From Chloranthus sessilifolius (lineage: Eukaryota > Streptophyta > Magnoliopsida > Chloranthales > Chloranthaceae): 64,000 nt of DNA. The notes under the pieces are model-generated. The model was not told the origin of the DNA. It did no database searches and worked only from the letters and a program-made list of their open reading frames with translations. The stretch covers positions 91,757,251-91,821,250 of the forward strand of contig CM037587.1 of the NCBI GenBank assembly GCA_021018995.1, written 5' to 3'. The position numbers and the translations under genes are program-made. Positions 34,601 through 45,968 of this stretch are shown piece after piece (the stretch's first letter is position 1; each line of letters opens with the position of its first letter).

Positions 34601-36229
34601 GCAAGATGATCAGTGAGCGCCTACCCCTTGATCGATTTCTGAGTGACGTACGTGATGTCGAATTCAGATAATAAAAGTTATCATCGTGCGATTCGTCTAG
34701 TGAGAGCTGGCTTTTTAAATAGGTATTTTAATGGGTCCATTCGGGCCAAGAGCAGAACCGCCTGAGATAGCAAATAGTGGCAGAGCCTTTGAGTAGCCCA
34801 TACAAGAGCCAGGCATGCTTTCTCCAGATGAGAGTAGCACGCTTCATAATCAGTAAACTTCTTGCTCGGATAGTAAATGCCCTGCTCTCTTCTTCCCATT
34901 TCATCGTGCTGCCCCAAGACACATCCCATCGAAACTTCCGTCGTGGAGAGATACATCAAGAGTGGTCTCCTTGGCTCAGGTGGTACCAAAATAGGTGGAT
35001 TAAGGAGGTAGCTTTTAATTTTTTCGAACGTTGCTTGACAATCGTCGTTCCATTCAACGGGCAAATTCTTCCTTAGTAACTTGAAGATCGACATGCAGAT
35101 TGGAGTTAGCTGTGCAATGAACCGACTAATATACTGTATTCTGCCCAGAAATCCTCTAACCTCTTTCTCGGTAGACGACGGTGGCATTTCAGTGATGACT
35201 TTGACTTTGATTGGGTCGACCTCGATCCCCCTCCTGCTGACGATGAACCCTAGAAGTTTCCCTGACATAGCACCAAATGCGCACTTCTGTGGATTCAGTC
35301 GTAGCCAATACTTTCTCAGCCTTTCAAACCGCTTATGAAGGTTTACCAGATGGTCACTTCGCTCTGGTGATTTAGCTATCATATCATCGACATATACTTC
35401 AATCTCTCGGTGCATCATGTCATGAAATAGTGCAGTCATAGCTCTTTGGTATGTTACACCGGCATTCTTCAGCCTGAATGCCATGACTTGATAGCAAAAG
35501 GTTCCCCAGGGGGTAATGAACGCTGTCTTCTCACGGTCAACCTTTGCCATTTTGATCTGATTGTATCCTGAGAATCCATCCATAAAAGAAAGCATCCTGT
35601 GCTTAGCTATGTTATCAACCAAGATGTCGATGTGTGGCAACGGAAAGTCATCCTTAGGGCTTGCCTTGTTGAGATTTCAGAAATCAATGCACATCTGAAC
35701 CTTCCCATCCTTCTTTGGTACGAGGACGATATTGGCCAACCATTACGGGTACTTGGATACCATGAAGAAACTTGCATCATACTGCTTAATGACCTCGTCC
35801 TTCACCTTCAACATCCATTCAGGTCGGAGGCGTCTCAGCTTCTATTTAGCCGGCTTAATATTAGGGTAGAGTGGCAGCTTATGCTCAACCAGATCGGTAT
35901 CCAAACCAGGCATGTCTTCATACAACCATGCAAAGACGTCTTGGTATGACTGAAGGAAGTCTATCATACCTTTTCTCTTCGCAGGGGACAGCGATGTTCC
36001 GATTTTGGTGATTCTAGGGGCCTCTTTGGTGCACAAATTGACGTCCTCCGTCTCTTCGACGATCGGGGTAGGGCCATGCTCAAAATCAGCAAATTATTTG
36101 AGGAGCTCATTGGGGAGCTCATCGATTTGACCTTCCTCATCCAGACTCGTGACTCCTACCTCTTCTTGTATTTCTACAGGAAAAGGGTCGGCTTCACGCG
36201 GGACGGGTATCACGACATCATTTTTAATT
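34601..36229 (-). pseudogene. reverse transcriptase and first RNase H of element B
   Basis: The open part (35640-34681, 319 residues) has MLSFMDGFSGYNQIKMAKVD, TPWGTFCYQVMAF, AGVTYQRAMTALFHDM, the catalytic VYVDDMIAK, then LGFIVSRRGIEVDP, and RNase H (LLMYLSTTEVSMGCVLGQHD). Upstream, 36036-35842 holds KIGTSLSPAKRKGMIDFLQS and WLYEDMPGLDTDLVEHKLPL. Stops near 35842, 35753 and 35683 separate it from the main frame. It ends in LFKKPALTRRIAR and a stop at 34681. RT itself keeps all core motifs. Confidence 0.9.
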
Positions 36230-36400
36230 TTATTAGGAATTTTAAAGGATAATATTTTTGGAATTTATATTTTTTCTATTTTTATAGTTTTTTGTAATTT
36301 TTCGGAGTTTATCCCCTGGCGAGGTGGATCTCTATATATATAGGGTAGAGTGTCCTAGAGGCTAACCTCACTTTTTATAGGTTATTTTTTTGTGGAGAGT
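36230..36400 (-). other. AT-rich spacer between G-patch and RT of element B
   Basis: It matches the spacer in A at 13985-14154, with AACCTA.AAAAAGTGAG and AAAATATT words in the same order. It is stop-rich in all frames and is a candidate for the Ogre-type intron. Confidence 0.45.
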
Positions 36401-36464
36401 CGGTGCCATATTCATGGCTTTTGACGGCTTCCAGGAGTTGGGGCAAAGATGCCCAGTTACTTAC

Positions 36465-37145
36465 CTACGAGGTTTGGCCTTTACCTCTTTGGTTGGAAGC
36501 GGCATCGGTAGGCTTTTGCAGTTCCACCCTCAGCATGTTTATGGAGGGATCTTCTGGGACCATGTCCTCTATGATTAGGATGGGCCCAAAGTGGTTGGTG
36601 CTAGAGTGACGGGTGAACTGGGGGATCTCCTCCTCAAATAAGGAGAGGGTGGCTAAGTTCACCTCGAGGTCTGGGGGGATGATGTAAGGGTTGGTGGGAT
36701 GGGCGGAAACAGGCTTGTGTGGGGTTACCCTCGTCTCCCCATTTAGATCAATCTTTACCACCCTAGCACTCACAAAGGTTTGACGGCTGTGGGGTCAAGC
36801 GTGAGGCTCTTCTTCCAGGTTGATTCCTCTAGCCCTTGCGGCTGCTGCGGCTCTTATCCTTTCTTTGGCCTCTCTGACTTCTTCTTCGACGGGCCTGTAG
36901 CCAAGGTCGAATTTGGTTTACTGTCCCTTGGCCCTGACAGGGTCTCTTCTTCCTTGAAGTCGTGGGCCCAACCCCTTTCCTTTTTGGTGGCCCCATTTGT
37001 GGAGCATGAACACAACTGCATCCATTCCTCCTCCAGTCGTGGCAGGGGTTTTTTCAGTCGACCCGAGGGTAACGGCTGAGAAGTCATACTCAAATCGATG
37101 GATATCGGTGTCATCTGTTGTGTGTGGCATGTTAAGCACTTTCAA
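36465..37145 (-). pseudogene. G-patch region and linker of element B
   Basis: The G-patch reads GGGMDAVVFMLHKWGHQKGK then GLGPRLQGRRDPVRAKGQ (about 37030-36925), with the glycine spacing of the domain. After a frameshift, 36773-36465 encodes a linker with ARVVKIDLNGETRVTPHKP, matching A near 13690-13740. The linker joins protease to RT. Confidence 0.72.
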
Positions 37146-37226
37146 ATTCTCAATATGAAGAGTACTCCTCTCCCTGTCTTCTCTGCTCTCACCTAAGATG
37201 GTGACGATTCTTCCTTCTGAGATGAA

Positions 37227-38372
37227 TTAGAGTTTTTGGTGTAGAGTTGACGGTATTGCCCCGATCTCATGTAGCCACGACCGACCCAATAGTAGATTAA
37301 ATGTAGACTTAATGTCCATCACCTGAAAGGGGATGGTGAAGGTTTGCGGCTCGATGATCAGGTTGAGGTCTACTTCTCCTATGATTTCTCTCCTGGTGTT
37401 GTCGAATCTCCTGGCACTTGTTATGGATGGTCGGAAGGTGTTGGGGTTCGCACCAATTTTGGTTGTCGTCCTTAGAGGACATACGTTCAGTGCCGACTCG
37501 TTGTCTATTAAGACCAAAGACACCACTAGATTTCCTACTTCTACTGTTACATTCAGTGGCTTAGAGTGGTTGTTCCCCTCGAGCGGCAGATCCGCATCAG
37601 TGAATGAGATGGCATTTGGGGCCAATACTTGCCCAATTATTTTTTCCACTCTATCTGGGATTACGTGGGCGAAAATATGTGCGTCCTTGAGTGCTCCCAT
37701 TAAGGCTTGAAAGTGGAGTGGGGACGTGATTAACAAATCCCACAGTAATATGTGCGGTGTTCTCTTGAGCTGCATCTCCAACATGTGCTCTCTGGCCATT
37801 TTTTCAAAGGGGTTCCCTACGGCCTGCTCTTTCTTCTTCTCTTCTCCTCTGACGGCCCCCGATGCTTTCGACTGTATAGAAATTCTGTCAGATCGGATAA
37901 TAAATTCAACAGTCTTCGCTCGATTGCAACCAGCATTCATGTCCGTCTGTTCATAGCTTAACGGTACTTGATGCGGGTCATAAGCAGATTTCGGGATGAG
38001 GAAGGGAGTGCATGATGATTCTGGGGATGATTGGGTTGGGTATGTCAGATTTTCGGGTCTGACCAAGTTGACTCCAATAGGGGGTGGAATGGTAGTGGAG
38101 GGAATTAGCGAGGTTAGATTTGTGGGTGTGGAAGGGGCTTGTACAGGCATTACCTGGGCGTGGTAAGACCAGTGGTGATTGGAAGCGGGTGATAAGGGGA
38201 GTGGGTGAGGGGTTGCTTGTTTGGGTGGGGGTGGAGTTGGAATGGGGGCGAAATAGTGAAGGGATAGTGGGGGTGTGACTAGGATGGAGTGGCTGGGAGA
38301 CGTCGGAGATGCGGGTGGAGCGGGGTGATAGGGATATGAAGGGTTTGTATATGGGGTGACATGGTGGGGCAA
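37227..38372 (-). pseudogene. aspartic protease of element B with proline-rich leader
   Basis: This open frame of 381 residues starts with a Pro/Ser/Thr-rich section. It then has HFQALMGALKDAHIFAHVIP, PNAISFTDADLPLEGNNHSK, and the active-site loop LVLIDNESALNVCPL. The Gly of the Asp-Asn-Gly triad is Glu here, which should inactivate the enzyme. The flap and second-half motifs EIIGEVDLNLII and FNLLLGRSWLHEIGAIPS are intact. A stop follows at KL (37227). Confidence 0.82.
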
Positions 38373-38563
38373 TGATGGGTTTATGAATAAAACGGGGTAG
38401 ATTGGGGATGATAGAGATGTGCATGGAGCGAGATGATTAGGATATGACGGGGTAGTGGATGGAGCAGGGGGTATGGATATGAAGGGTTTGCATATGGGAA
38501 TGGTGGGGCGATGATGGGTTCATGGATGAAATGGGATAAATTAGGGATGATGGAGTTGTGCAT
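38330..38563 (-). repeat. direct repeat of about 140 bp in the gag linker of B
   Basis: The two units encode MHNSIIPNLSHFIHEPIIAP (from 38563) and MHISIIPNLPRFIHKPIIAP (from 38424), about 139 bases apart. The bases around them are similarly repeated. This is a recent duplication within the proline-rich linker. Confidence 0.75.
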
Positions 38564-39609
38564 AGAGCGGGAGGATTTGGGGATGGTGGAGTTGTGTATT
38601 GGGCAAGATGATTTGGGGATGGTGGGGTGGTATACTGGGTGTTAGAATTTGGGGGTGTGTACGAGATGGAATAATTTGGGGATGGCGGAGTGGTGTATTG
38701 GGTGGAGAGATTCGGGGGTGTGTATGGGGTAGGATAGTATGAGGATGGTAGAGTTATGTATGGTGTGGGGTGATTTAGATGTAACGGAGAGGTATATGGG
38801 GTAAATTGGGAGTGAGGCGGATATGTGTATGATTGCGACGGGGCTGTGCCCATTTGGATTTGATAGGCGGGAGCGGGAGTGGAAAAATACTGCCCTAAAT
38901 CTAAGGGCTCCTCTTGGTATGCCGAGGTGGGGAAGTAATCGGCTAAATACAATGGCTCTATCACCCCCACAAATGATTCGTCCTTATTCATCCTGGGAAA
39001 TGAGAACTTCTCTTGATTACTGATGTAATCCAAGGGGTCAAACTCTTATTCTTCCTCTTCTACCCAGTGGATGTTAGGCCTGGGGCCTCCTGGGTGCGGT
39101 GGTAGAGGGGCTTGATGGATGTTTTGGTTCTGCCCTTAAGGAGGCGGCGGGGGAGTTCTGCCCTTGAGGAGGCACCGGTTCGTAGGGTGACCCGATCCCT
39201 GGTGGAAGTTACAATGCAGGTTCGGGTCATAGTTTCTCGGGATTGGATTGGGTGGTGGGCGAGGCTAGAGTAAATTGACCATGCCCTTTTGTAGCGACAC
39301 TGGCAATAAGACACATAAAGATTGCCCCAACGGCGTGAATACCCCTTCGAATCGTGCTCTTATCTGTTCCTGAGTAAATGGGGCTCTCGGTCCGTTGTTT
39401 GGCCTTGGCGCTTGCTCAAAACGGGCTGGGGGTGGTTGTGCGACCTGGAGCTATATTGGAGGGGGGCATTGGTATTGACCTGGGAGAAAACGATGTTCTG
39501 TACCTCTGCCCCTGGTCTTCTTTCAATTCTTAGTTCGATAGCTTTTCGAACCCCGGTGGCCCCGTTGGCCATGCTCTTTCCCAACCTGCCCTCTCTAATG
39601 GCGTCTCCT
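38373..39609 (-). pseudogene. C-terminal gag remnant of element B
   Basis: It begins abruptly at about 39609 with EGRLGKSMANGATGVRKAIE, corresponding to A's EGRLNKNVSSGPSGVRRFLE near 11330. It has the linker after the capsid, then DYISNQEKFSFPRMNK and VIEPLYLADYFPTSAYQEEP (matching A's VIEPLNLSNYFPN), then TPPSPN..QYT repeats. The whole N-terminus and capsid domain are missing. Several frameshifts are present. Confidence 0.75.
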
Positions 39610-40621
39610 CAGATAGGGCTGCTTGAACCCAGTTTATACTGGGCATATGTATTATATACGCCTGACCAAAACAAGCAGATTTGGTCAAGCGATATATATA
39701 TCTCTACCGCTTAAATCGATTTTTTGGTGGCGTATATTATATCGCACCAGTATTTATGGGGATTTGTTGCCGGGCGTATTTAATATATACGCCTAGCAAA
39801 AACTGTTCTTCCAGCTTTGTTTAACAGTGAACAGCAAGCTCACAATGAGTCTTTGGAACTGGTTTCCTAGGAGGGATGCTCCCGGGGACTGCTGTGTATG
39901 TTATCGGGTCACTCCTTTCCGCTTCCTAGGGATACACGGCTGAATTCGGGCTGTCTACGCTCTCACCATTGCGGGTTTTACGGCTTGATCGGAATTGGCA
40001 ACCCAACCGATATACCTCCGGCACAAGCGCCTTCTCTGGTACTGGAAGGGGTGGTTCTTTTCAGGATCATCACCACTAGGGCTGCCGCCTTACTGGGAAC
40101 CGAGTAACTTATATCTGTGCCTAAACCCCCCGAAAAACTACCCAAAATATGCAAAAATAAATTTGATTATGTCCACACACTGTTGGTTCACTTTTAATTA
40201 CAGATTTTTAAAGGGGAGTGAATTTATGTCCAAGTTCGAGTCGGGGATGACAAGCCTGTGCCGCCTCAACGGGCCGGCGTTCAACGGTGAGATATGATGA
40301 CTGAAATAAAGAGCGCACGTAGGCCCGCCAAACGGCTAAGGCTCATAAATGACTGAAATTTAAATGACGTGAAAAGTAGATGCAAGCAGGCCCGCCAAAC
40401 GGCTAAGGCGGCTTAAATGACAAAACCGTAAAAATTGAAATTTAAAGGCGCAAGTAGGCCCGTCAATCGGCTAAGGCACTTAAAGGATCGAATCGTAGGG
40501 GTAATTATGTTAGTAAAAACAATAAAAATGAAGAAAAAGCAGCAAAAAATTAAAAAAATAGCAATGGTTAGTAGAGATTAAAAAAAAAAGGGCCAACAAG
40601 AGGGGAAGCGCTAGGGTGATA
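39610..40621 (-). other. leader of element B, fused to mid-gag by a deletion
   Basis: It is closely similar to C's leader (20140-21158). It carries the triple GGCGGGCCTAC-type repeat (about 40315-40480) and palindromic GGCGTAT...ATACGCC words (about 39640-39800). At 39610 the leader runs straight into gag downstream of the capsid region. Confidence 0.7.
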
Positions 40622-40639
40622 TCCCTAGCAGAGTCTCCA
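40622..40639 (-). promoter_or_regulatory. primer binding site of element B
   Basis: The minus strand reads TGGAGACTCTGCTAGGGA, two bases after the 5' LTR. It has two changes from the C copy. Confidence 0.7.
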
Positions 40640-40641
40640 TC

Positions 40642-42233
40642 TGTGCAACCATGGATTCTCTCGAACTCATCGCGGCGATGCGCTCACGATGGTATAAAAT
40701 GTAGAATCGCCACCCAGAACTTTTGATGACCCGAGAAACCTTTAAATCAATATTTTGAGCACCGAAGTGCTAAATATGACTGATTTACCGGTCTTTTCCA
40801 AAGGCTCTAGGGTAGGGGCTTCGGTTATCGATTGGGAAGGGTTTAGGCACCCGATCAACCCGCACGTAGCGATCTCTATCTATGGCCAAAATGAAAAAAA
40901 TAAATGGGAGGAGCTTCCCCTTGCCCGAAGGCAATACGGTCCTATCAAGCTTTGAGCCAAACCGAAATTTCGGCGGCATAACAGGTTGAATCCTTGGACG
41001 GAGGAAACACCAAGAAGGTAGAGGAAGAGAGGGGTGTGCCGGAGCTCACGGGCCCTTGTAGCTCCGTTGAAGACCTTCGCTTCGGCGTACTTTCGATGGC
41101 TTTAAATGGCTTAAACGGTAGGGGAATGGATTCTAATGCTAGGATTTGATAGTGGGAAGTGTAGGATGAAGCTAGGGACTAAGCTTGACTAAAAGAGGGG
41201 TGGTCTAATGGTTGAAATGGATTGAAAGGGGTGAACTAAGCATGCTGGAATTCTGGTTGAAGAATAAAAAAAAATGGAACTTTCTCTCACTAGGTCTCTC
41301 TCTCTTGAACTCAAGCTTTCAACCTTAATTTTTCAACCCTTTGGCAAGAGGGGGGGCCTCTCTATTTATAGAGAAGAGGTGGGTTAGAGGGTTACTTAAG
41401 AGATAATTGGTTTAGCAATTAGGTAATCCTCCATCTAAGATTTTCTAAGTTTTTATGGTCCTAGGGGTTTGGAGAACTGATTTCAATGGCAGATGATGGG
41501 GTGAGACCATAAGTGACTTAAGGGTTGCATATAAGCTCAAAGGGGGTGCAACCAAACTTAGGACACCCACCTCAACCAAGGGGATGATCAAAAGGTCAAA
41601 GCTGATGAAAGAATTTTGAGTATTTGATGACAGTTATCGTAGCTAAGCTGGGCGTATATATTATATACGCCCAGTTTATGTACAATGATTTCTATGAAAA
41701 CCATAGGAGATTTGAGAAGGTGGGTGTCCGAGGTGGGCCCTACCTATGCTGAGCGTATGTATTATGTACGCTCGGTAAAATTTGGCCTAAAAATGCCAGG
41801 CGTATATAATATATACGCCTAACCAAACTGGGGCCAAATTTGCTGGGCATATGTAATACATACGCCTGAGCAAAAGACATGATTTTATGTAAAACTTCAA
41901 TCGGCCATATCTTTCGAACCACAACTCCAAATTGGGTGATCTTTGGCTTGCTGAAAAGCTAGAGAAGTCCTCCTTCCAAAGGTACGTGGCTCACTCTCGG
42001 CAATGATCCGTGTAACATTTTATAGCTCTCCTCCCATCAAATGCTCAGAAGGGTTTAAGTTGGATCTGGGAAGGGATCCTAGGATTTAGGGGTGATATTT
42101 AAGGGTTGGGGGGAACGGTATTAAAGGATTCAGGGTGATTCCTAAAGGTTCAAGGGTGTCATCGAAAGTACAAGGGTACATCTCTCTCGGAGTACAAACT
42201 AATCGGGCCTTAGGCCGAATTTGGCTGTCTACA
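40642..42233 (-). repeat. 5' LTR of element B
   Basis: 1592 bp, reading TGTAGACAGCC ... TTGCACA on the minus strand. It closely matches 21179-22773 throughout. TATAAATAGA box near 41363-41370 on the minus strand. Palindromic words of the type GGGCGTATAT...ATACGCC lie near 41651, 41750, 41798 and 41843. Confidence 0.9.
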
Positions 42234-42449
42234 CCAGTAATGTCACTAAGCGCTTGGGAACCGATTACCTCGAGAAACGAATATTTAGCCTGGCGTCCCA
42301 GGGCTTTTGTTTTCTCACTGTGTTACTCATTTGATGTTTGAAGTTTGTTCTAAATGCAGTGGACCTGTCAGTAATGCCTTGGGCCTCTTCGGATGTCTCC
42401 TTTTCTTTGGTATTCGATCATTAGTGATCGGATACCGAAGAGGGGCATC
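42234..42449 (+). other. right arm of element A before its 3' LTR
   Basis: It continues A after the B/C block and ends in GATCATTAGTGATCG and the polypurine tract ACCGAAGAGGGGCATC (42434-42449). It matches B's sequence beside its own 3' LTR. Confidence 0.7.
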
Positions 42450-44034
42450 TGTAGACACTCAAATTTGGTCCAAGGCCCGATCAAAATACCTTAGAGAGAG
42501 GTACAATTCTGAGCTTTTGATGACATGTATGAAACCTTTAGGAACACCCCTAGAACCCTTAGGAACCTTTGCAAACCCTTAGGAATCACCCTAGATCCTT
42601 TAGGAACTTGACCCGAACCTTTGGAAATCAATCCCGACCCTTAGAGCCCGTTCTGAACCTAAACCTAACCTTATCAACCAAATGGTTGAGGATGGGTGCA
42701 CCGAAACCAGCTACGGCCCTCTACTGTAATCGAATCTCATATCATTGAAAAATAGAGGTCGTCAGCTTTCCAACGGTCCAAGAATCGCCCAATCGGAGGT
42801 ATATATCAAAGGATACGACAAACCGAGCCTGGAGGGCATAAGAGTAAAATCAAGTGAGCCCCCTAGGGATTTGGCGCAACTAATAGTTGCACCAGTGATA
42901 ATTTTGCCTGGCGCAACTATTACTTGTGCCAGGCCACTTCTCCTAGGATTTAAGCCTGGCGCAACTAATAGTTGCTCTAGTATTAATTGTGGACCCCACC
43001 CTCGCGAGCTAACTTCCAGCTACTGTTTAAACACTGTTTTACTGTATATTTATCTGGCGCAACTATTAGTTGAGTCAGGCATATGAACAGTAACCTCTGG
43101 ATTTTGCCCCGAAAATCATGATTGGGTTTGACTTGTTGACCACCTTGACTTTTGGGGTATATTTTGCTAGTTCTGTTGCACCCATTCCCTACCTATTTGT
43201 AACCCTTTAAGTGGCGTAAGGCCTCAACCCATCATCCACCATTGGAGGACTTTCTCACATATTTCAAGGCTCCAAAAACCCTGGAAAATATTAGATTTTA
43301 GATTACCTAATTGTTAAACTCATTTAGCTCCTAAGTGATCTCCTAATCCACCAATTTCCTATAAATAGAGACCCCCACCCCTTGGTTAAAGGGTTGAGAA
43401 TTTTTATCTAAGAGAGAAAGAGCTTAAAGTGAGAAGATCTTTCTCCCTTTGGTGCACCATTGCTCATACAAATTCCAGAATTCTAAAATCTCATTCCATG
43501 CCTTACCTTTCCTAAAAAGCCTCTAGGTTAGGTGTGTGCTATCCATTTGCCTCCCTTCTCTACCTCTTAGCTAATAAGTCTTAGTGGTTACCCCTCTTTA
43601 CACCTACAAGGGCCCGAGGGCTCCGGCTCTCCCCTTGCTTCTCCTATCTCTTTTTTGCTCTTCTCATCCTCCCATTTGTGCCGTTACACCGCCGAATTTT
43701 TGATAGGAACGGAGGGGTACAAATAAGATTCTAAGCCCTTTTGGGTAAGAGGAAGCTATTTTCTTTTCTTTTACTTTATTTTTATTTTGGCCATTAGTAG
43801 AGACCGCGTTAAGCGGGTTGATCGGGTGCCTAACACCTTCCCGATCAATAACCGAAGCCCCTACCCAAGAGCCTTTGGTATGGACCGGATTCAGAGTCAT
43901 ATTTGTGACACTTTGGTGCTTATAAAAATGATATAGGTACCTCGGGACACCAAAAGCTCCGGGTGGCGACTCTATATTTTTTGCAAGCGAGTCCATCGCC
44001 GCGACGGGATCGTCAAAACTCCCACGATTACACA
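42450..44034 (+). repeat. 3' LTR of element A
   Basis: 1585 bp from TGTAGACACTC to GATTACACA, uninterrupted. Palindromes TGGCGCAACT...AGTTGCGCCA-type lie near 42874, 42909, 42956 and 43059. TATAAATA box near 43360. The LINE reading frame resumes at 44040 after the 5-bp duplication AATAT. Confidence 0.92.
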
Positions 44035-44039
44035 AATAT

Positions 44040-45621
44040 ATTTTGGGATTGAAACCGTATTATATGGGTTTGAAGGCAGCGATAGGAAGACTGTGGAAAA
44101 TAAAAGGATCTGCCGACATCATAAGTTTTGATGATGGTTTCTTTCTGTTTAAATTCCAAAATGAAGAAGATGTGATCTCTGTCCTTAATGCTGGAATTTG
44201 GACAATTGGCGGAAGACCTCTTATTCTAAGGAGATGGGAGCCAAATCTGAAGCCGAAACGAGAACTGTTGAATTCTGTTCCCATTTGGATTAAACTACCA
44301 AGGTTACCAATCCACTTTTGGTCAGTTAAAACCGTGAGTCGGATTGCTAGTACTATTGGGACTCCGATACACACCGACGACCCTACTGCTTCTAGGTCCA
44401 GATTAACTTATGCATGGATTTGTGTTGAGATTGATACAAAGTTTAATTTTCCAGATTCGCTCATTTTGAAACGAGAGGATGGATCGGTACATTCACAGAA
44501 GATTGAATATGAATGGAAGCCTACGATTTGTAAATGTTGTTTTTCTTTCAATCATGGATCGAAGCGATGCCCGTTGGGGCCTAGACCTATTGTTCGACGA
44601 GAATGGAAAAGGAAGAAAGCTATTGCTGAACCAGAAACTGGGAAGGGGGCCATGACTAATCATTCTCTTTAAAGAAGATCCCACGAATCTGCGATCGATA
44701 GAAGAGGCTTTGCTCAACCAGAATCATATTGATCGTGGATTGGAGGGGGAAGGGAGTAGCACCAAGTCTAGTCAAGAAAAGGAGGATCCTGAAGAGCCTT
44801 TGGATGATGAATCTAACGCCATTGATCTGAACAACACGGAATCTGAGGAACTTGTGGTAGCTGGTACCGCAGAAAATAGTGCAAATATGGTAAGATTTCC
44901 ACGAAGGCAAGAAGTTCAGGCTTCAGTATCTCGTGATTGCCTTGCAGATTTGTCTCCAAGGCAGGCTGAATTTCAGGATGTAGATTTAAATGGGAAGTCT
45001 GCATGGCAGGCTGAATTTCAGGATGCAGATTTTTATGGAAGGTTTCCAACGCAGGTTGATGATTTGGTTGCAGATTTACATGGTCAGTCTTCAACGAGGA
45101 CTGAATTTGAGGATGCTAAAATATATGGGAGATCTTCAAGGAGGCCTGAACTTTAGGATGCAATCTCCCGTGATTGCCGTGTTATAGATGGGGTCATTCA
45201 AACAGAAAATCCGAGGGGATTCTCTATAGACAGCCGTGATGGTAATGTGCAAGATGGTGCGAATGTGGAATCTGTGAAATTGGTTGGTGCTGATATGGAA
45301 ACCGGCTGGCAGACTCAGAGGAAAAGTAGGAGTTCAATTTCTCCATCCAAAAATCAGGGAGAACTTGTGGCTAGCGTTTCTTTTGGGAATAACGAGGGGC
45401 CCAACTTTAAGAAACCGGTTATCACGGAGAATAAGTTTGACATTCGTGATGATGATCAACCGTTGGTGTTGATCGCTAATAGCAAGGTGAAAATCTTATC
45501 GCTTACAAAAATTAATAATAATCTAAATTCTAAGTTTGGTAAGAAGAATGATAACAGAAATTTGATTTCTACAACCAATCCGGGGATTGGTGGGCCGACC
45601 CAATCTAATTTTTTGAAATGA
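44040..45621 (+). pseudogene. LINE ORF1, main part
   Basis: The frame continues from 3530. The DUF4283-like domain (ILGLKPYYMGL, FFLFKFQNEEDVISVLNAGI, GGRPLILRRWEPN, VPIWIKLPRLPIHFW) is followed by a CX2CX4HX4C zinc knuckle, CKCCFSFNHGSKRC, near 44530-44575. A stop occurs at 44670; later pieces in another frame (44710-45156 and 45247-45621) form the variable C-terminus. That part has three or four repeats of a motif like RQAEFQDVDLNGKS. The ORF1 stop TGA overlaps the ORF2 ATG as ATGA at 45618-45621. Confidence 0.82.
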
Positions 45622-45968
45622 ATCTTGCCACGTGGAATGTTCGAGGACTGAACCATCCAACGAAGTGGGCGGAAATCTGAAGAATGTTGAGAGAATATGA
45701 GATTGGCATATTCTGTGTAGTCGAGAGTAAGGTCAAAGTCAAACGAGCTGAGAAAATTGTGCCTAATATTAATAGGAGATGGTGCTGGCTTAATAACTTT
45801 TCTTCTCATTATCATGGTAGAATCTGGATCCTATGGGATCCGACAAAATTCAAAAGACTTTTGAGAATGACCAGATGGTTCAGTGTTATGTACAAACTTT
45901 ATCGGATGGGAAAACTTTTGATCCCACTGGTGTCTATGCATCAAATTTGGCATCCGATAGGAGGTGGT
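45618..45968 (+). pseudogene. LINE ORF2, start of the endonuclease
   Basis: It starts MNLATWNVRGLNHPTKWAEI, the conserved opening of plant L1 endonucleases, with the active-site Asn. VVESKV follows with the catalytic Glu, then RWCWLNNFSSHYHGRIWILW. A stop at 45678 breaks the frame early. The sequence then meets the solo LTR at 45969. Confidence 0.8.

Larger units (their letters stand above)
21179..42233 (-). mobile_element. element B: Tat-lineage Ty3/gypsy retrotransposon with antisense PMD genes
   Basis: The 21-kb element reads right to left: 5' LTR (42233-40642), PBS (40639-40622), leader, truncated gag, protease, G-patch, RT, RNase H, second RNase H, integrase, long 3' region with two antisense PMD genes, polypurine tract (22789-22774) and 3' LTR (22773-21179). 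The LTRs look about 95% identical by eye, so B is younger than A. The right end abuts element A sequence at 42234. The left LTR runs straight into element C instead of a target duplication. Stops in RT, integrase and protease regions and the loss of the gag N-terminus make it defective. Confidence 0.87.
3531..44034 (+). mobile_element. element A: Tat-lineage Ty3/gypsy retrotransposon, interrupted and decayed
   Basis: The LTRs (3531-7626 and 42450-44034) both start TGTAGACAC and end TTACACA. The flanking 5-mers GATAT (3526-3530) and AATAT (44035-44039) are a target duplication with one mismatch. The internal order is PBS, long leader, gag, protease plus G-patch, RT, RNase H, a second archaeal-type RNase H, integrase, and a long 3' non-coding region. 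The right arm resumes at 42234 with a polypurine tract before the 3' LTR. The span 18941-42233 is a minus-strand block of related elements. Many in-frame stops, a deletion in RT and frameshifts make it non-autonomous. Order of domains and dual RNase H place it in the Tat group. Confidence 0.88.

Noticed and set aside
37333-37710. 125-codon plus-strand ORF
   Set aside because: It is the antisense shadow of element B's protease.
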